Assembly (NCBI RefSeq): GCF_052857255.1
Contig: NC_135497.1
Coordinates: 116,032,294 to 116,096,293, forward strand
DNA length: 64,000 nt
Reading direction: 5' to 3'
Origin: Amblyomma americanum
Lineage: Eukaryota > Arthropoda > Arachnida > Ixodida > Ixodidae
In this document: positions 11,303 to 21,594 of the stretch, piece after piece
How the letters are laid out: the number at the start of each line of letters is the position of its first letter
How positions within the stretch are numbered: position 1 is the first letter of the stretch
The notes under the pieces: model-generated
The model's input: only the letters and a program-made list of their open reading frames with translations
The model's database searches: none
What the model was told of the DNA's origin: nothing
Made by a program: the position numbers and the translations under genes

Positions 11303-11889
11303 CAGCATTGTGTATGCAAGCAACACATCCTGTACTTTGCACTGTATGTTCTTCAAATTTATAGGTGTTCAGTTCATGTATATGCAGCTTCACAAGGAAC
11401 ATCATAAAATACTGAGGCATTTCAGGCGTTTGCACAAGCTAGAAAAGCTTGTGTTGCCATTGTGCCCGTTCTGCAGATCTGGCAGTGACACTGTGTTATT
11501 TCTTTGAACGCCCAATCAGTCTTCAGTTGTGCTGGGAACTCTCTGATGGACTAATATTGTGGATGACAATCTTTCCATGACATTGTGACAGCTGAAGAAA
11601 GCTTACTCTGCTACACTTGGGGTTTGAGTGCTGGTTGCAGCTTGCAGGTGAGCCATGTAGATCACGGGCAGTATCCTAAGCTCTGACCCACATCGCCTCT
11701 GTGCGTCAGCTGCAGCATGGGCATTAGTCTGGGACCAAAAAATTTGATTTTCTGAAGACATATTTGGAATATACAGCTATTATTTTCAAACTCTAGCAAT
11801 CTTTTCTTTCTGGAAATCAGTATGTAAATTCCGATTTTCGTCTGGGCTGAATTTGTGGAACAAACTCGTGTTAATGACATCCTAGTCGA
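11303..11889. other. Intergenic, no gene seen
   Basis: No supported coding frame and no repeat I can name in this stretch. Confidence 0.5.
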
Positions 11890-12146
11890 AATCAAGAAGA
11901 AATTGGCTTGGGCATTGTATGTCATGCGAAGGCAAGATAACCGCTGATCCTTGAGGGTAATGGAGTGGATTCCAAGAGAAGGTAAGCATAGCAGGGGCGG
12001 CAGAAAGTTAGGTGGGTGGATGAGATTAAGAAGTTTGCAGGCATACGGTGGGCACAGCTGGCAGAAGAGGGTTAATTGGAAAGACATGGGAGAGAGGCCT
12101 TTGCCCTGTAGTGGGCTTAGGATGATATATATGTATATATATATAT
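11890..12146 (+). mobile_element. LINE 3' end, RTE-like
   Basis: The plus strand encodes remnants of a LINE ORF2 C-terminus: WALYVMRRQDNR, a stop, then RVMEWIPREGK, GGRKLGGW and WKDMGERPLPCSG. This order (HVMRR, EWIPRE, MGEAFA) is how RTE-type elements in arthropods end. The fragment is followed by an AT dinucleotide tail at about 12123-12146. Only the last ~85 codons remain, with an internal stop. Confidence 0.65.
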
Positions 12147-12169
12147 ATGTATGTAAAAAAATGTTGGGC

Positions 12170-12640
12170 GAGTCAGGCAGGCAGACACCTTTCAGGACCG
12201 GTGGCTTGTGCTGATGTCGGTCCAGACCACTGCTGGTCAGGGCTGCCTCCCACTGCTCGTATAATATATGTGATGCTGTTAGGTGGGTTGGTTTTCTCTA
12301 GCAACTCCACGAAATGTGGAGCAGCGTGGGCTTACCGCAGCACCATGGGCAGGAGAGGTGGAAGAGTGGGTGAGGCTGTACAATCGAGTACAGATTAGGG
12401 AAGGTGCTTTCCTGTATTCGCCTCCGGAATGTGGCTACTGTGGTGAGTTTAATATGGGGAGGGGGATATTTTCTCCAGTTCAGTCTTAGGATTTCTAGCC
12501 ATCAGATCATAGTTTGGTGGTAGAGGGTGTAGTATGGGTAAGGTTCTGCTCGGTTTGTTAGCTCGCGAGCTAGATCGTTTGGCGCTTTGTTGCCTTCAAG
12601 CCCCTCGTGAGCTGGGGTCCACGTAATCCTATGGGAGTGT
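12170..12640 (-). mobile_element. LINE fragment with RNase H C-terminus
   Basis: Read on the minus strand from about 12637, the sequence gives ITWTPAHEGLEGNKAPNDLA, the terminal motif of a LINE-encoded RNase H (TPAHxGxxGNxxA). Further downstream it gives a degraded Cys/His knuckle region with LLHISW and EQWEAALTSS. Stops and shifts are present, so it is a dead fragment. RNase H-bearing LINEs belong to the I/Jockey/R1-like group; I do not assign a clade. Confidence 0.65.
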
Positions 12641-13745
12641 TGTAAAGTGGGTGTAAGGCCCGATGGTATGAGCAAGGCCGCCGTCGTTTATGGAACTCGT
12701 CCTGTAGTGTCATTGACAGGCTCGCTTCGACTCGGACGAGCTGCTTCGATCGCTGCGCCGCCTGCTGGCAAGCCCGCGAAGCGTGAGTGGGCCGCGTCTG
12801 CCGCTTTCCCCGTCCGTTTCAGCGCGCTTTCGCGATGCGCTTGTGTTTTGATAGCTTACATCGTGTCGAGTATTGATTAATCGCGAATCTATTTTCATGT
12901 AAGTCTTCAGTGACGTAAAGGAACGTATTACTACTGCGTAGCTGCCTGCTCGACAACTTTTATAACTCTCCAGGAACACGCTCGTGCCCTCCGCGCCTTC
13001 GCTCGGCAGCGCTATACCGTGGCTGTTTCGACGAAAAAAATGTTTTCGTCGTATTCCATTTACACGCGAGAGCGTTTATTTCCTTTCTTGTAGTTCTGTA
13101 TCCCCCCCACATTCAGCGATCGTTTTCACGCGTAGTCTCCTTGTTATGGCTCGCAAGGTGTAAAATAGGCACGCTGTTTGCAAATGCGACAGGTCGCCCG
13201 CCTTTCGATCTAAGTGCGCGTTTAAAGAAAAAAAAAGTGCCAAGCTGTGAGTGGCTCACTGCTTCTGTATGCTTCTAGCAATGAGTTGACTATATCGAGA
13301 AGCAGATGACGGCGTAAAAGAATGCACCACACAAGGCGGCGTACCCGCGCCTATCGTGGCACTGGCTGTTGCTCAACATTTAAGTTGCACCTAAATGCAG
13401 CCTGTCAGTTCGAAATTATCGATGGACGCTCTCCACTATGCACATGTTGATCACCTCCCAGGCCGGCCGCGCTGTTTATTGCATTTCGGCCGCTCGAGAT
13501 CGAATGGCTAGCTTTGTTAATGCTCCCGCATATGTGAGCGCTGTACTCTTGCGACGTTGCATCGCTTGTGAGAGCTTTGTCGTATGACTTCATGGTGGTC
13601 CAAAAAGCCTGAACTTTGGAGCTATGGTGCATATAGCCTTCGTACATTGTCATGCTGCCCGCAAGTGTTTTACGCGTCATGCTTAGTTTCACGAACTCAC
13701 ATGGCTTCGTCTGCTTTGCTACTGCTCAATTGGTAATTCTGAACT
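12641..13745. other. Intergenic, no gene seen
   Basis: Moderately GC-rich sequence. Short frames have no recognisable domain and I see no repeat structure apart from the hairpin that begins at 13746. Confidence 0.45.
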
Positions 13746-13884
13746 CTGAAGCGCTGGCAGACGACGGACGAAGGGAGGACGAGACACACACAGCGCTCAG
13801 CGCAAAGGGGAGGGGACGAAACACGGTGCGCTCAGCGCACTGTGTGTCTCGTCCTCCCTTCGTCCGTCGTCTGCCAGCGTTCAG
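13746..13884. repeat. Long-arm hairpin (foldback repeat)
   Basis: Arms 13746-13803 and 13826-13884 are reverse complements over nearly 60 bases, built around GACGAAGGGAGGACGAGACA, with a 22-base G-rich spacer. No coding frame. Arms are highly similar, so the structure is young or maintained. Confidence 0.85.
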
Positions 13885-14303
13885 TGCTCAGAATGTCAAA
13901 CCAACTCGTCCAGCAACACACCCTGCTTGGTATGTTGCTGGATTCGATCGATTCTTGTTCATGGGATGGAATAGACCGGACCGGGACGGACGAGCCTTTC
14001 CAGACTGCACATTAGGTATTTCTCCTAGAAAGCCACCTCAATCCACGCGAAGCGAATGTATACCCACCCTTTAAATGTGAGCATTAAAAAAATGGTCTGC
14101 TCTGGTCAGTTCGGTACCGTTTCAGCGATACTACAGTTAACGTGGAAAAGCTATATATAAATATTCATATTATTTATAACAGATTAATTGTCGCTGGTGA
14201 ATAGTACGATCAGCCATCAGTGATGACAAAAAATGTAGGGTACAGGAATGGACTTTGTGACGAAAGAATTCTATTCTTATGGTGTGCCGTGCGCATATTT
14301 TAC

Positions 14304-14506
14304 GTGCTGTCATCGTTACAAGCGCGGAGCGAATGGATGATCTCGGAGAAAGCGATTGAGATTATAACAAAGTTAGTGGCCATTTATTAATAAAATAACA
14401 ATGGAAGGAAAATTTTAATATTAAATGGCCACTAACTTTCTGGTATAATCTCAGTTGCTTTCCCCGAGATCATCCATTCGCTCCGCGCTTGTAACGATGA
14501 GAGCAC
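14304..14506. mobile_element. Palindromic MITE-like insertion in the left terminus
   Basis: Arms at about 14304-14390 and 14420-14506 are near-perfect reverse complements (for example AGCGCGGAGCGAATGGATGA and its complement), with an AT-rich 30-base centre. In the right terminus of the host element the flanking sequences are contiguous (GCGCATATACATGG), so the palindrome is an insertion. The exact duplicated target is unclear. Confidence 0.8.
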
Positions 14507-14657
14507 TTCAAATACATGGTTTGCATGTGACGTCACGTCCGGCGGCGCGCGCTGCGGCGGACATGTTGGTGCAGTCTGTGCGGAGTCGGTGGAGTGCGTA
14601 TCGCACGCGTTTCCTCGCTAGTGGTAACAGGTGCAATTTTGTTGCCTTTTGTGTGGC

Positions 14658-14996
14658 ATGCCGCCGCTTCTCAGAAAGCAGCCTTTAGACGCTACCTACC
14701 GCTTAGATCTTACGAGGTCGGAGCGCGTTCGGTATGCGGAAGAAGTGCGTCTCTGCGATAATATCGACCCGTTCATGCTGCGGCCGGGAACGGACACAAC
14801 AAGCGATGTCGACATATTTCCAGAGATTTGTTACGGTGACATCGTCAATTACCTTGTTTTTTCTGCAAGCTTTCTGACCCTTGAAGAAATGAAGGCGTTT
14901 AAGTCCACCGAGGCGCATAATTATTTCACTAGCGGCTGGGTGAAGGGACTGTCGGCAAAACAGCTGCAAGGGGACAAGGTGCTTCTACTTGGAGAG
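14658..14996 (+). CDS. First exon of an unnamed transposon-borne protein
   Basis: ATG at 14658 opens 113 codons ending in phase 0 at a good donor (GTAAGC at 14997). The protein has no domain I can name with certainty. The segment DIFPEICYGDIVNYLVFSAS followed by TSGWVKGL and GDKVLLLGEV resembles the N-terminal part of multi-copy invertebrate proteins that continue into a SWIM-type zinc finger and a YqaJ-like nuclease, as I remember them. No later exon of that kind is found before the convergent THAP gene, so this copy is probably internally deleted. The gene starts just inside the left terminus of the TIR element. Confidence 0.6.
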
Positions 14997-15458
14997 GTAA
15001 GCCGCAGGGCATTGATCTTTGTAAGGATTAGAGTAAAGAAATAACGGTTATTAAATCCACAAGTGACTGAGTGCAAGCAATCACTCAGTAAAGTTTTAAA
15101 AAGAACTGTTTACAAACTGTCAGGCTAGTGATTCATTTCTTCATATGTACTGAACCTGGACGACTTCAGATTAAATCACGAGTTATTCTATTTTTATGGG
15201 CATATGAAAGGAATCGTTGCTGGTTTATCTTAGTTTCGAAACCCAACAAGTTATTGCGCAAAAAAAGAAACGGTCATGCATGGAGAGATTGTTATCGCTC
15301 GCCACAGATTTGTCGACCAACAATTTAGGTCTCGCCTGTCGCGTCGCGCACTATGGCCCGCATTAAGTGATCAAGCTCATCGCTGTTGCCGTTTTCGACG
15401 GTCCGGTAGCGCGACAAGATCGACAGTGACGTGTGCCTTCGCAGAGATGTGCCCAATG

Positions 15459-15965
15459 TTAATTTGGATTCGTAGCCTCCATTGTTCTCGACTCCTCAGC
15501 CTGACACTCCGCTTGAGCCGCGCGTTTCTGGGTCCGTCGTCTTGCCGCGCGAGCGTGGCGACCGGGATCACCATGTTTTGCGCTGTAGCCGAGCAAAAGC
15601 GTAGGGGCCCAGTCCGGGTCCGTCTCCTCCCACAGTCTTGATGGTCTGCCTACAAAATGCAAGAAAAATTTGTTTAAAATGAGATTTTCCGCTATACTTG
15701 TACGTCATGCACCTAAATAAACACTGTGCATATGCAACGGACTTACCTTTTACGAAGTGGGCGCCGCAAACACGTATGCCCGTCCTTTCGGTGTTGAGAT
15801 CGGCCCGTTTTATACGAGCCAGCCACACCTCCCGTCGCTTCGCGCATAAAGCTTTCGTACGGTCACCTTGATGCTCGATGACCTTTGGAGACGAAAAAAG
15901 TTTGTGTTTGTTGATTTCGCCCAACAAGTGCGGTTGGAGCATCCAACAACAGCGCAGATAACCAT
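15459..15965 (-). CDS. THAP-domain DNA-binding protein, two exons, one frameshift
   Basis: Minus-strand gene. Exon 1 is 15965-15747 and exon 2 is 15649-15459, with donor GTAAGT and acceptor ttttgtag. Exon 1 begins MVICAVVGCSNRT, the C-x4-C start of a THAP zinc finger, and ends with the tryptophan segment EVWLARIKRADL and RVCGAHFVKG, which supplies the C-x2-H half. Exon 2 continues RPSRLWEETDPDWAPTLLLG, the usual post-THAP segment in arthropod copies, then a basic tail and a stop. Exon 1 is one base short of keeping frame: the switch lies at about 15885-15900, next to a run of T on the coding strand. THAP domains bind specific DNA and occur in P-type and Kolobok transposases; the location inside a TIR element suggests recognition of its ends, which is inference. 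About 137 residues would result. Confidence 0.75.
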
Positions 15966-16135
15966 CGCAACGCCGTCGAAGTACACCGTACGCGCGAATT
16001 GCATCAAGTGCACCACGGCCGCTGCGACTGCACCAACATGGCGGAACAGTATCCCAGGATTCCCAGCTACGACGTCAGTGCAAGCCATGTATATGCGCAC
16101 GGCATACCATTAGAATAGAATTATTTCGTCACAGG

Positions 16136-16171
16136 CATAGTGAACTAGAACCAGTATTCTAGTTCACTCTA
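16136..16171. mobile_element. 36-bp palindromic insertion with 8-bp target duplication
   Basis: GTCACAGG occurs at 16128-16135 and again at 16172-16179, flanking 36 bases with 12-base perfect inverted arms (AGTGAACTAGAA and its complement). The opposite terminus of the host element lacks the insert, so the empty site is known. An 8-bp duplication is the hallmark of hAT-type mobilisation. Confidence 0.75.
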
Positions 16172-16378
16172 GTCACAGGGTCCATTCCCTGTCGGCTAGC
16201 TCCTCGTCTAGCTAGACTCAGCGACGCTCCCCTGCGGCAAATGCTATCGTCCCTTAGAGATGCAACATCAGCCACATCTCCACTCTCATGCAGTGCGATT
16301 CCCGTGCGCATGTTTTCGCTGCAAAATTAACTGTGCGGGATGTGCACGAGCAACAAATGACGCGCGCGTATCTCTAGC

Positions 16379-17229
16379 TTGCACTGGCAGAGGGAAGCCG
16401 CGGTGAGAGGCGCGCCTACGGTTCCAGCGGCTGCCGCTAGGAGTCGCAGTGGCGTCTCTGTAGGGCATTCCAGCGCCAGCCACGTGGATGGGGCCTGCGC
16501 TGGCATGGACAGCGATAAGGAATTAGGTCAGGCAGGTTCAGACAGGAACAGCTACGCACACGTGGAAGCTAGGAAGTCTGGAGGAGATGGAGAGAAGGGG
16601 AACAGGCTAACTTCCAGGAATGAGGTCACAGATAAGAGGCGGCATAATAATCCGGAAGTTATGATGCAGGAAGGGAATGCCCAAGTGCTTATCGGTGGTG
16701 ACTCAAATATGACTAGGTGCAAAAGAACTATAATGGAGCGTGTAAAGGGTGATAAGCGGGTAGCAGTCGGGGCATTCCCAGGCAGGAAAATGGACAGTAC
16801 TGAGAGACAAAAAACGAACTTTCTAAGAATGTTGCAGAGCGCAATTTGGTAGTGATAGCGGCGGTACTAAATCATGTCTTGAATGGTGAAGCCGCAAAAG
16901 TAGTGGAAAGATTAGCGCAGGGAGTTGACGATTTAGGGGCGATAGCACAGCATGTCCAGATCGTGGTGTGCACAGTGCCGGAAGTGCAAGGACGGAACGG
17001 AGAAATTGCCAAGGACCTAGTGGCTGTTAATCGGGAGATATGGAAGTTAAGCCAGGAGAAAGGCTTTGAAGTGGCAGACAAAAAAAGGGAAGTGCATATA
17101 GCAGGCTTTGGCGGAGGCTTTACACGAGATGGCATCCACTTTAATGGAAGGCTAGGAGCCGAGATCGGGTGGCGCCTGGCAGGCCGGGCAGTAGCTTTTT
17201 TAGGGGGTCCACTGCAGCTCAGGGCATAG
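16379..17229 (+). pseudogene. LINE ORF1 remnant with SGNH/esterase-like domain
   Basis: Two overlapping frames (to 16852, then from 16846) carry consecutive parts of one domain. GGDSNMTRCKRTI supplies the GDSN block, VQIVVCTVPEVQ the central strand, and DGIHFNGRLG the terminal D-x-x-H block of an SGNH hydrolase fold. The frame change at about 16850 disrupts the gene. CR1-like elements are known to carry an esterase in ORF1; this is the basis for the assignment. Confidence 0.7.
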
Positions 17230-17321
17230 GGGTAGGTAGAAGCGAAGTAGAAAGTGTAGCAATGGAGGCTGACGCCAATAAAATGGTCACTAGGAGGTCC
17301 AGGAAGAAAACTACAAAGAAG

Positions 17322-18070
17322 AAATTTAACACCAGGATTAGGTACATAAACATGCAAGGCGGTAGAAAGAGAGCGAAGTGGTTAGAGATAGAACAGCAGT
17401 TGAAGGACGAAGAAGTAGGTGTATACGCGCTATGCGAGACACATCTCAGGGATCTAGAAGACCCGCCATTTATTGATGGCTACGTCTGGGAAGGGAGCAA
17501 CAGAACAACGGAGAGGAAGGGAGGGGGAGTAGGTATGCTGATACATCAAGGATGGCAAAGAATAAAGTCAACTTGCAAAGAACATGTCTGGGTATCGGGT
17601 ACAATTGCCGGTAAAAGGACATGGCTAGGAGTAGTTTATTTAGGGACAGGGGACAAATGCAGGCAAGAGAACACGGATCTAAGTGTCTCAATTACGATAT
17701 AAAGCAGTTCGGAGAAGGTGCCGGTATTCTGTTGGGGGACATGAATGGCCACATCGAGGATCTGGATGGATACACAGATTGTAACGGGAAGTTGATGCTA
17801 GACTTCTGTGAGCGACACAACCTAGTTATTGTAAATAGACAAACTAAGTGTGAGGGACAAATCACGTGGGAATCCTGTGACAGGCAGACGACCATTGACT
17901 ACAGCTTAATCTCGCAGGGGGTGTATAGCAAGCTCGCAATAATGGAAATAGACGAAGAGGGGAAGTACAGCCTCGGTAGTGATCATAAGCGTATTAGTCT
18001 ACAGTTTGGAGCCCTGCTCAAAAGAGAAATGAAGGGGAGTCAAAAAGAGCACGCAAAATTAAATGACTAA
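17322..18070 (+). pseudogene. LINE apurinic-type endonuclease domain, frameshifted
   Basis: INMQGGRKRAKWLEI, YALCETHLR and GGGVGMLI lie in one frame up to about 17690. After a shift, GILLGDMNGHIEDLDGYT, TTIDYSLIS and LGSDHKRISL follow, ending at a stop near 18068. GDMNGH and SDH are catalytic motifs of the exonuclease-endonuclease-phosphatase fold, which nicks the target DNA for reverse transcription. The shift near 17690 inactivates the copy. Confidence 0.85.
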
Positions 18071-18109
18071 CAAATAGCACAAATAGAGGTAGCAATAGAG
18101 ACACATCCC

Positions 18110-19706
18110 GTGAAAAAGTGGGATTATAATAAGTTAGAACTACTCATTAGTACAAAAATAAAACAAGTAAAAGGAGTAAACCGCTGGAGAGGAAAGAGGA
18201 AGCCACGAAGTTTGTGGGAGAAGGAAATTCGGGAGGCCATCGAACAACGACGGTTGGCATCACGGGAACACAGAGAAGCAAAGAGGGCGCAGTTATCTGA
18301 AGAGGAAATAGGCCGAAAATCAGTATCTTATCGACAAAAGAAACAGCAAGTGCAGGTCCTCGTCCAGGCTAAAATAAAGCAGTCTTCTGACCGCTGTCTG
18401 GCTGAAGTTCGCGATGCAACTAAACGGGGGCCAAGAAAATCCTGGAACCATATAAGCTGGCTGGGCAAAGCGAATCACAGAAATCAGGAACAGATTCACG
18501 ATGCCGAGGGAAAATGTTTAGAGGGAGATGACGCTGTGAACTACATTTCAAGTTATAGCTGAGTCATTTAAGAAAGACGATAGAGTATTCACCCCAAATG
18601 AGGGAGCAACACAGGACAGCACAATAGAAAACAGCGTAGAATTGACGAATCTTAACTGGAAAAAGGCGGAAGCAAATATTCCAAGATATACGTCCGCAGG
18701 GATCGACGAAATTCCAATCAAGCTAATTAATGAACTTGCCTCAAGAGGCAAGGAAACGCTGATAAAAGTATTGGAGGCAGTCATAACAAATCAGCAAATT
18801 CCGCACAGCTGAAAACGGAGTAAAATGAATTTGATTTATAAAGGGAAAGGCAATAAGACGAACATAAAATCCTTCCGACCGATTACGATAACATCAGTTA
18901 CATACAGGCTGGCGATGCAGGCAGCGAAAATGAAAATGCAGTCATGGGCAGAAAGTAATAGAATGCTCGCAGAACTTCAGAACGGGTTCAGAAGTGGTAG
19001 GCGCTTAGATGATTGCCTGTTCGTGCTTACCCAGTGTATAGAAATAGCTAAGGCGGAAAACAGACCTTTGTATTTAGCCTTCCTGGACATAAGCGGTGCA
19101 TACGACAACGTGAACAGGGAACTCCTGTGGAACATATTAAAAGGTGAAGGTGTCGATCATGAGGTAATTAATTTTCTACGGGAAATATATCGAGAAAATA
19201 AAGTTGAAATAACATGGGAAGGAATTAAGAGTACAACAACTGTCCAGGTACACAAAGGATTAAGGCAAGGTTGTCCTCTATCACCGTTGCTGTTCATCCT
19301 TTATATGATAAGTATTGAAAGAAGGCTACAAGGAAGCAATCTAGGTTATGATCTGTCGTACACATTAGGCGGAAAGGTTGTTGAGCAACGACTACCGGGT
19401 TTAATGTATGCGGACGATATTGTACTGTTAGCAGATAGCCAGGAAGATTTGCAAACTTTGGTGAATTGCTGTGGAGACAAAGGAGACAGTCTAGGTTTCA
19501 GTTGTAGCGCAACTAAGTCAGGTGTGATGGTTTTCAGCGGTACAAATGATCAGGAGCTTACAATACAAGGCCATGAAATACCCCGAGTGGCCGAATTCAA
19601 ATATCTCGGGGTATGGGTAAACGAAGGGCATATGTACTCGGCCGAAAAAGCACGAACAGTCTCTCATAGCAAAAGGGCGAAGAGATGCCGGGATAATGAA
19701 ACATAG
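18110..19706 (+). pseudogene. LINE reverse transcriptase region, frameshifted
   Basis: A basic, Gln/Glu-rich linker (18110-18562, containing EAIEQRRLASREHREAKRAQ) precedes the polymerase. The RT frame from 18825 has IKSFRPITITS, NGFRSGRRLDDCLF, AFLDISGAYDNVN, GLRQGCPLSPLLF and the catalytic GLMYADDIVLLAD, so all main RT blocks are visible. A frame break lies between the linker and the RT near 18560-18820. The frame is cut at about 19707 by the LTR element and resumes at about 22154. Confidence 0.9.
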
Positions 19707-19710
19707 GGCA

Positions 19711-20294
19711 TGTGGGGTTTGAATTGGGGAGATAAGTACGTTCTCCCCACTCAATCGCGGCTGACACGGTTCAAAGCCGCCCGGACCCCACCCCGTGATC
19801 GCGTACGCTACCAAGCGCTCGCCGACCACGGCGGGCCTTGCTCTGGGGGAACAAAGGAACGACACATTGGCTGACACAAACAGGCATTTATTGCTACAGA
19901 AACAATAACGCCAGCTAGCAACAAGGTACGCTAATGAATCAAGGTCGTCCGACTCACCAGCAAGGTTCCGAGCGAATGTTCGCCCGCGCTAGGCCAAGGG
20001 ATATATACTCCGAAGGCCGGACGGGACGAGTACGGGAGCCTGTCTCCCCGTCGCTTCCTCGCCCCGCCGGCGAAGAGCAGACCCGCGAGCGACACGTCCG
20101 CCCGCGCCGACGATCCCAGCCGAAGCCCCTCTCCCGCGCGCTGGCTTTGGCAGTCTCCGCGCAGCGATGCTGGCGCCCTCTCTTGCCAGTTAATGTAACT
20201 CACAAGGGAATGCGCTCAGCCTCGAGGTGAGACCGCCGCTGCACGGTGCCTCGCGGGAAAGCAAACTCAGGGGGCTGCAGGGCAGGTCCCCACA
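19711..20294 (-). repeat. LTR (3' LTR in element orientation)
   Basis: Direct repeat of 21595-22149, with TG..CA ends. It contains 29 extra bases just before the CCCCACA end that the other LTR lacks. Confidence 0.9.
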
Positions 20295-21574
20295 TCCCCC
20301 CAACCTTAAATAGACCCACGCGCCTGAAAGTACATGCTATGGAGGAGTCTCCTGGTCTTCATGTCCTTGAGGCACGTCTTGCAGCGGAAATCACGCCGAC
20401 AGCGTCCACGCAGACTTCCGCGGTATTCCGAAGGCGGCGTGAAGGTCTCCGCTGGGACGACTCGCATCGCCCGCGGACTACCGTGTCCGCAGGTCCGCGA
20501 ATCGAAGGCCGGTGGGAAAACTGCAGGCCAGGATCCTGCAGTAGTCGCCAGGGCAGCAGCAGCCGGAGGTGACTGCTGACTGGTCTCGCCACAGCTGCCC
20601 CGGATGGATGCGGCGAACAGGATACAGGCCGCTCCGTCGCAGCAGGTGGCAGCGAGACGATGTGCACCGGACAGCAAGCCTGGGTGGCTCCACCGGATCT
20701 GCAAAATTGCCGAAACGCTCTCGGCGTGCCTTTAACGTAGGTCGCGGGAGGGGAAACGGCATTCGCAAGGGCCTCGTGGCACAATGCCTAACTCGCTAGC
20801 AAAACGTGTCGGCGGCTGTACAAACGCAAAGTTCGAGTGAACAAAGCCGTTTCTTGAGTTGAACGAGACTGCTCAGTTCGTGCGAGATTACAAAAAAAAA
20901 ACGGGCGGGCAGCAAAGTGCGCCCCCTCTCTCAACGACACGGTCCGGTGGTCGTGTCTCTTTTAACGTGGTGCAGGCAGCTCCGAAAAGCCTCAGGCCTA
21001 ACTACCACTCCGACAACGACCGTGACCACAACAAAGACCCGAAACGGGTTATGTGCGCGCAGCCGCGAGACCTCAGCTTTGTGGGGTGGTCCTACCCCGC
21101 TCACTGCACAAAGCAGCTTCTGAGCGGTCGGCGCCCACCGTATCGGACGGTGTCGGAGCGCCCGGTGCCGAGCTGCAATACCAGCGAGCTCGTAGCGGCA
21201 CCCGTGGCCCCAGGCCACCCGGCTCCCGGAGCCGCGACTCCCAGAGTCGAAAAAGAGACAGTAGAGAAAATATGTACAGAAACTCGGACTACCCACGCGG
21301 CTTCCGTACTCACTCGTTTCGGGCTCGGCGACACCGCGGGCGCTAGGCCTCGCGCTCCCTCGATGCGGACCGATTCTCACGAAGAAACTCCAGGGAAAAA
21401 TGCGCTGAGCATGTCGAAAAGTTCAAACATGCTGCAGCGCAATACACCTCGCACTCAAGAAAGCATGCCGCAGGTCCTAGCGATCAAAATTCACTCTAGG
21501 CCTAGCACTTGTCAAGTCCGGACAAAGAGCGTTCCTCGAACCGAACCGACAGTCGTCCAATGTTCCAAGAGCAG

Positions 21575-21592
21575 GCCCCACGTTGGGCGCCA
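21575..21592 (-). promoter_or_regulatory. Primer binding site, tRNA-Lys1,2 type
   Basis: Read on the minus strand: TGGCGCCCAACGTGGGGC, 18 bases, which I know as the Lys1,2-type primer binding site. It lies two bases from the LTR edge, as expected for the start of minus-strand DNA synthesis, and fixes the element's orientation. Confidence 0.85.
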
Positions 21593-21594
21593 GA

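Larger units (their letters stand above)
14242..16192. mobile_element. Two-gene DNA transposon with long terminal inverted repeats
   Basis: The two ends match in inverted orientation over about 140 bases once later insertions are removed. The outermost part is ACAGG(G)AATGGAC..TGTGAC. It is followed by 14256-14298 versus 16091-16133 (about 40 of 43 bases), by ATACATGG(T/C)TTGCA and by CATGTTGGTGCAGTC just inside. The interior has a plus-strand exon starting at 14658 and a two-exon minus-strand THAP gene ending at 15459, so the genes converge, each starting just inside one terminus. The left end contains a ~200-bp palindromic insertion and the right a 36-bp palindromic insertion. I found no convincing target duplication at the outer limits. 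The superfamily is not recognised. Confidence 0.72.

Noticed and set aside
14631..15044. Read-through of the plus-strand exon past 14996
   Set aside because: A good GTAAGC donor ends the conserved sequence; the following codons look intronic.
19518..19877. Minus-strand frame repeated at 21477-21761
   Set aside because: It lies in the duplicated LTR sequence, so conservation reflects the LTR and not a protein.
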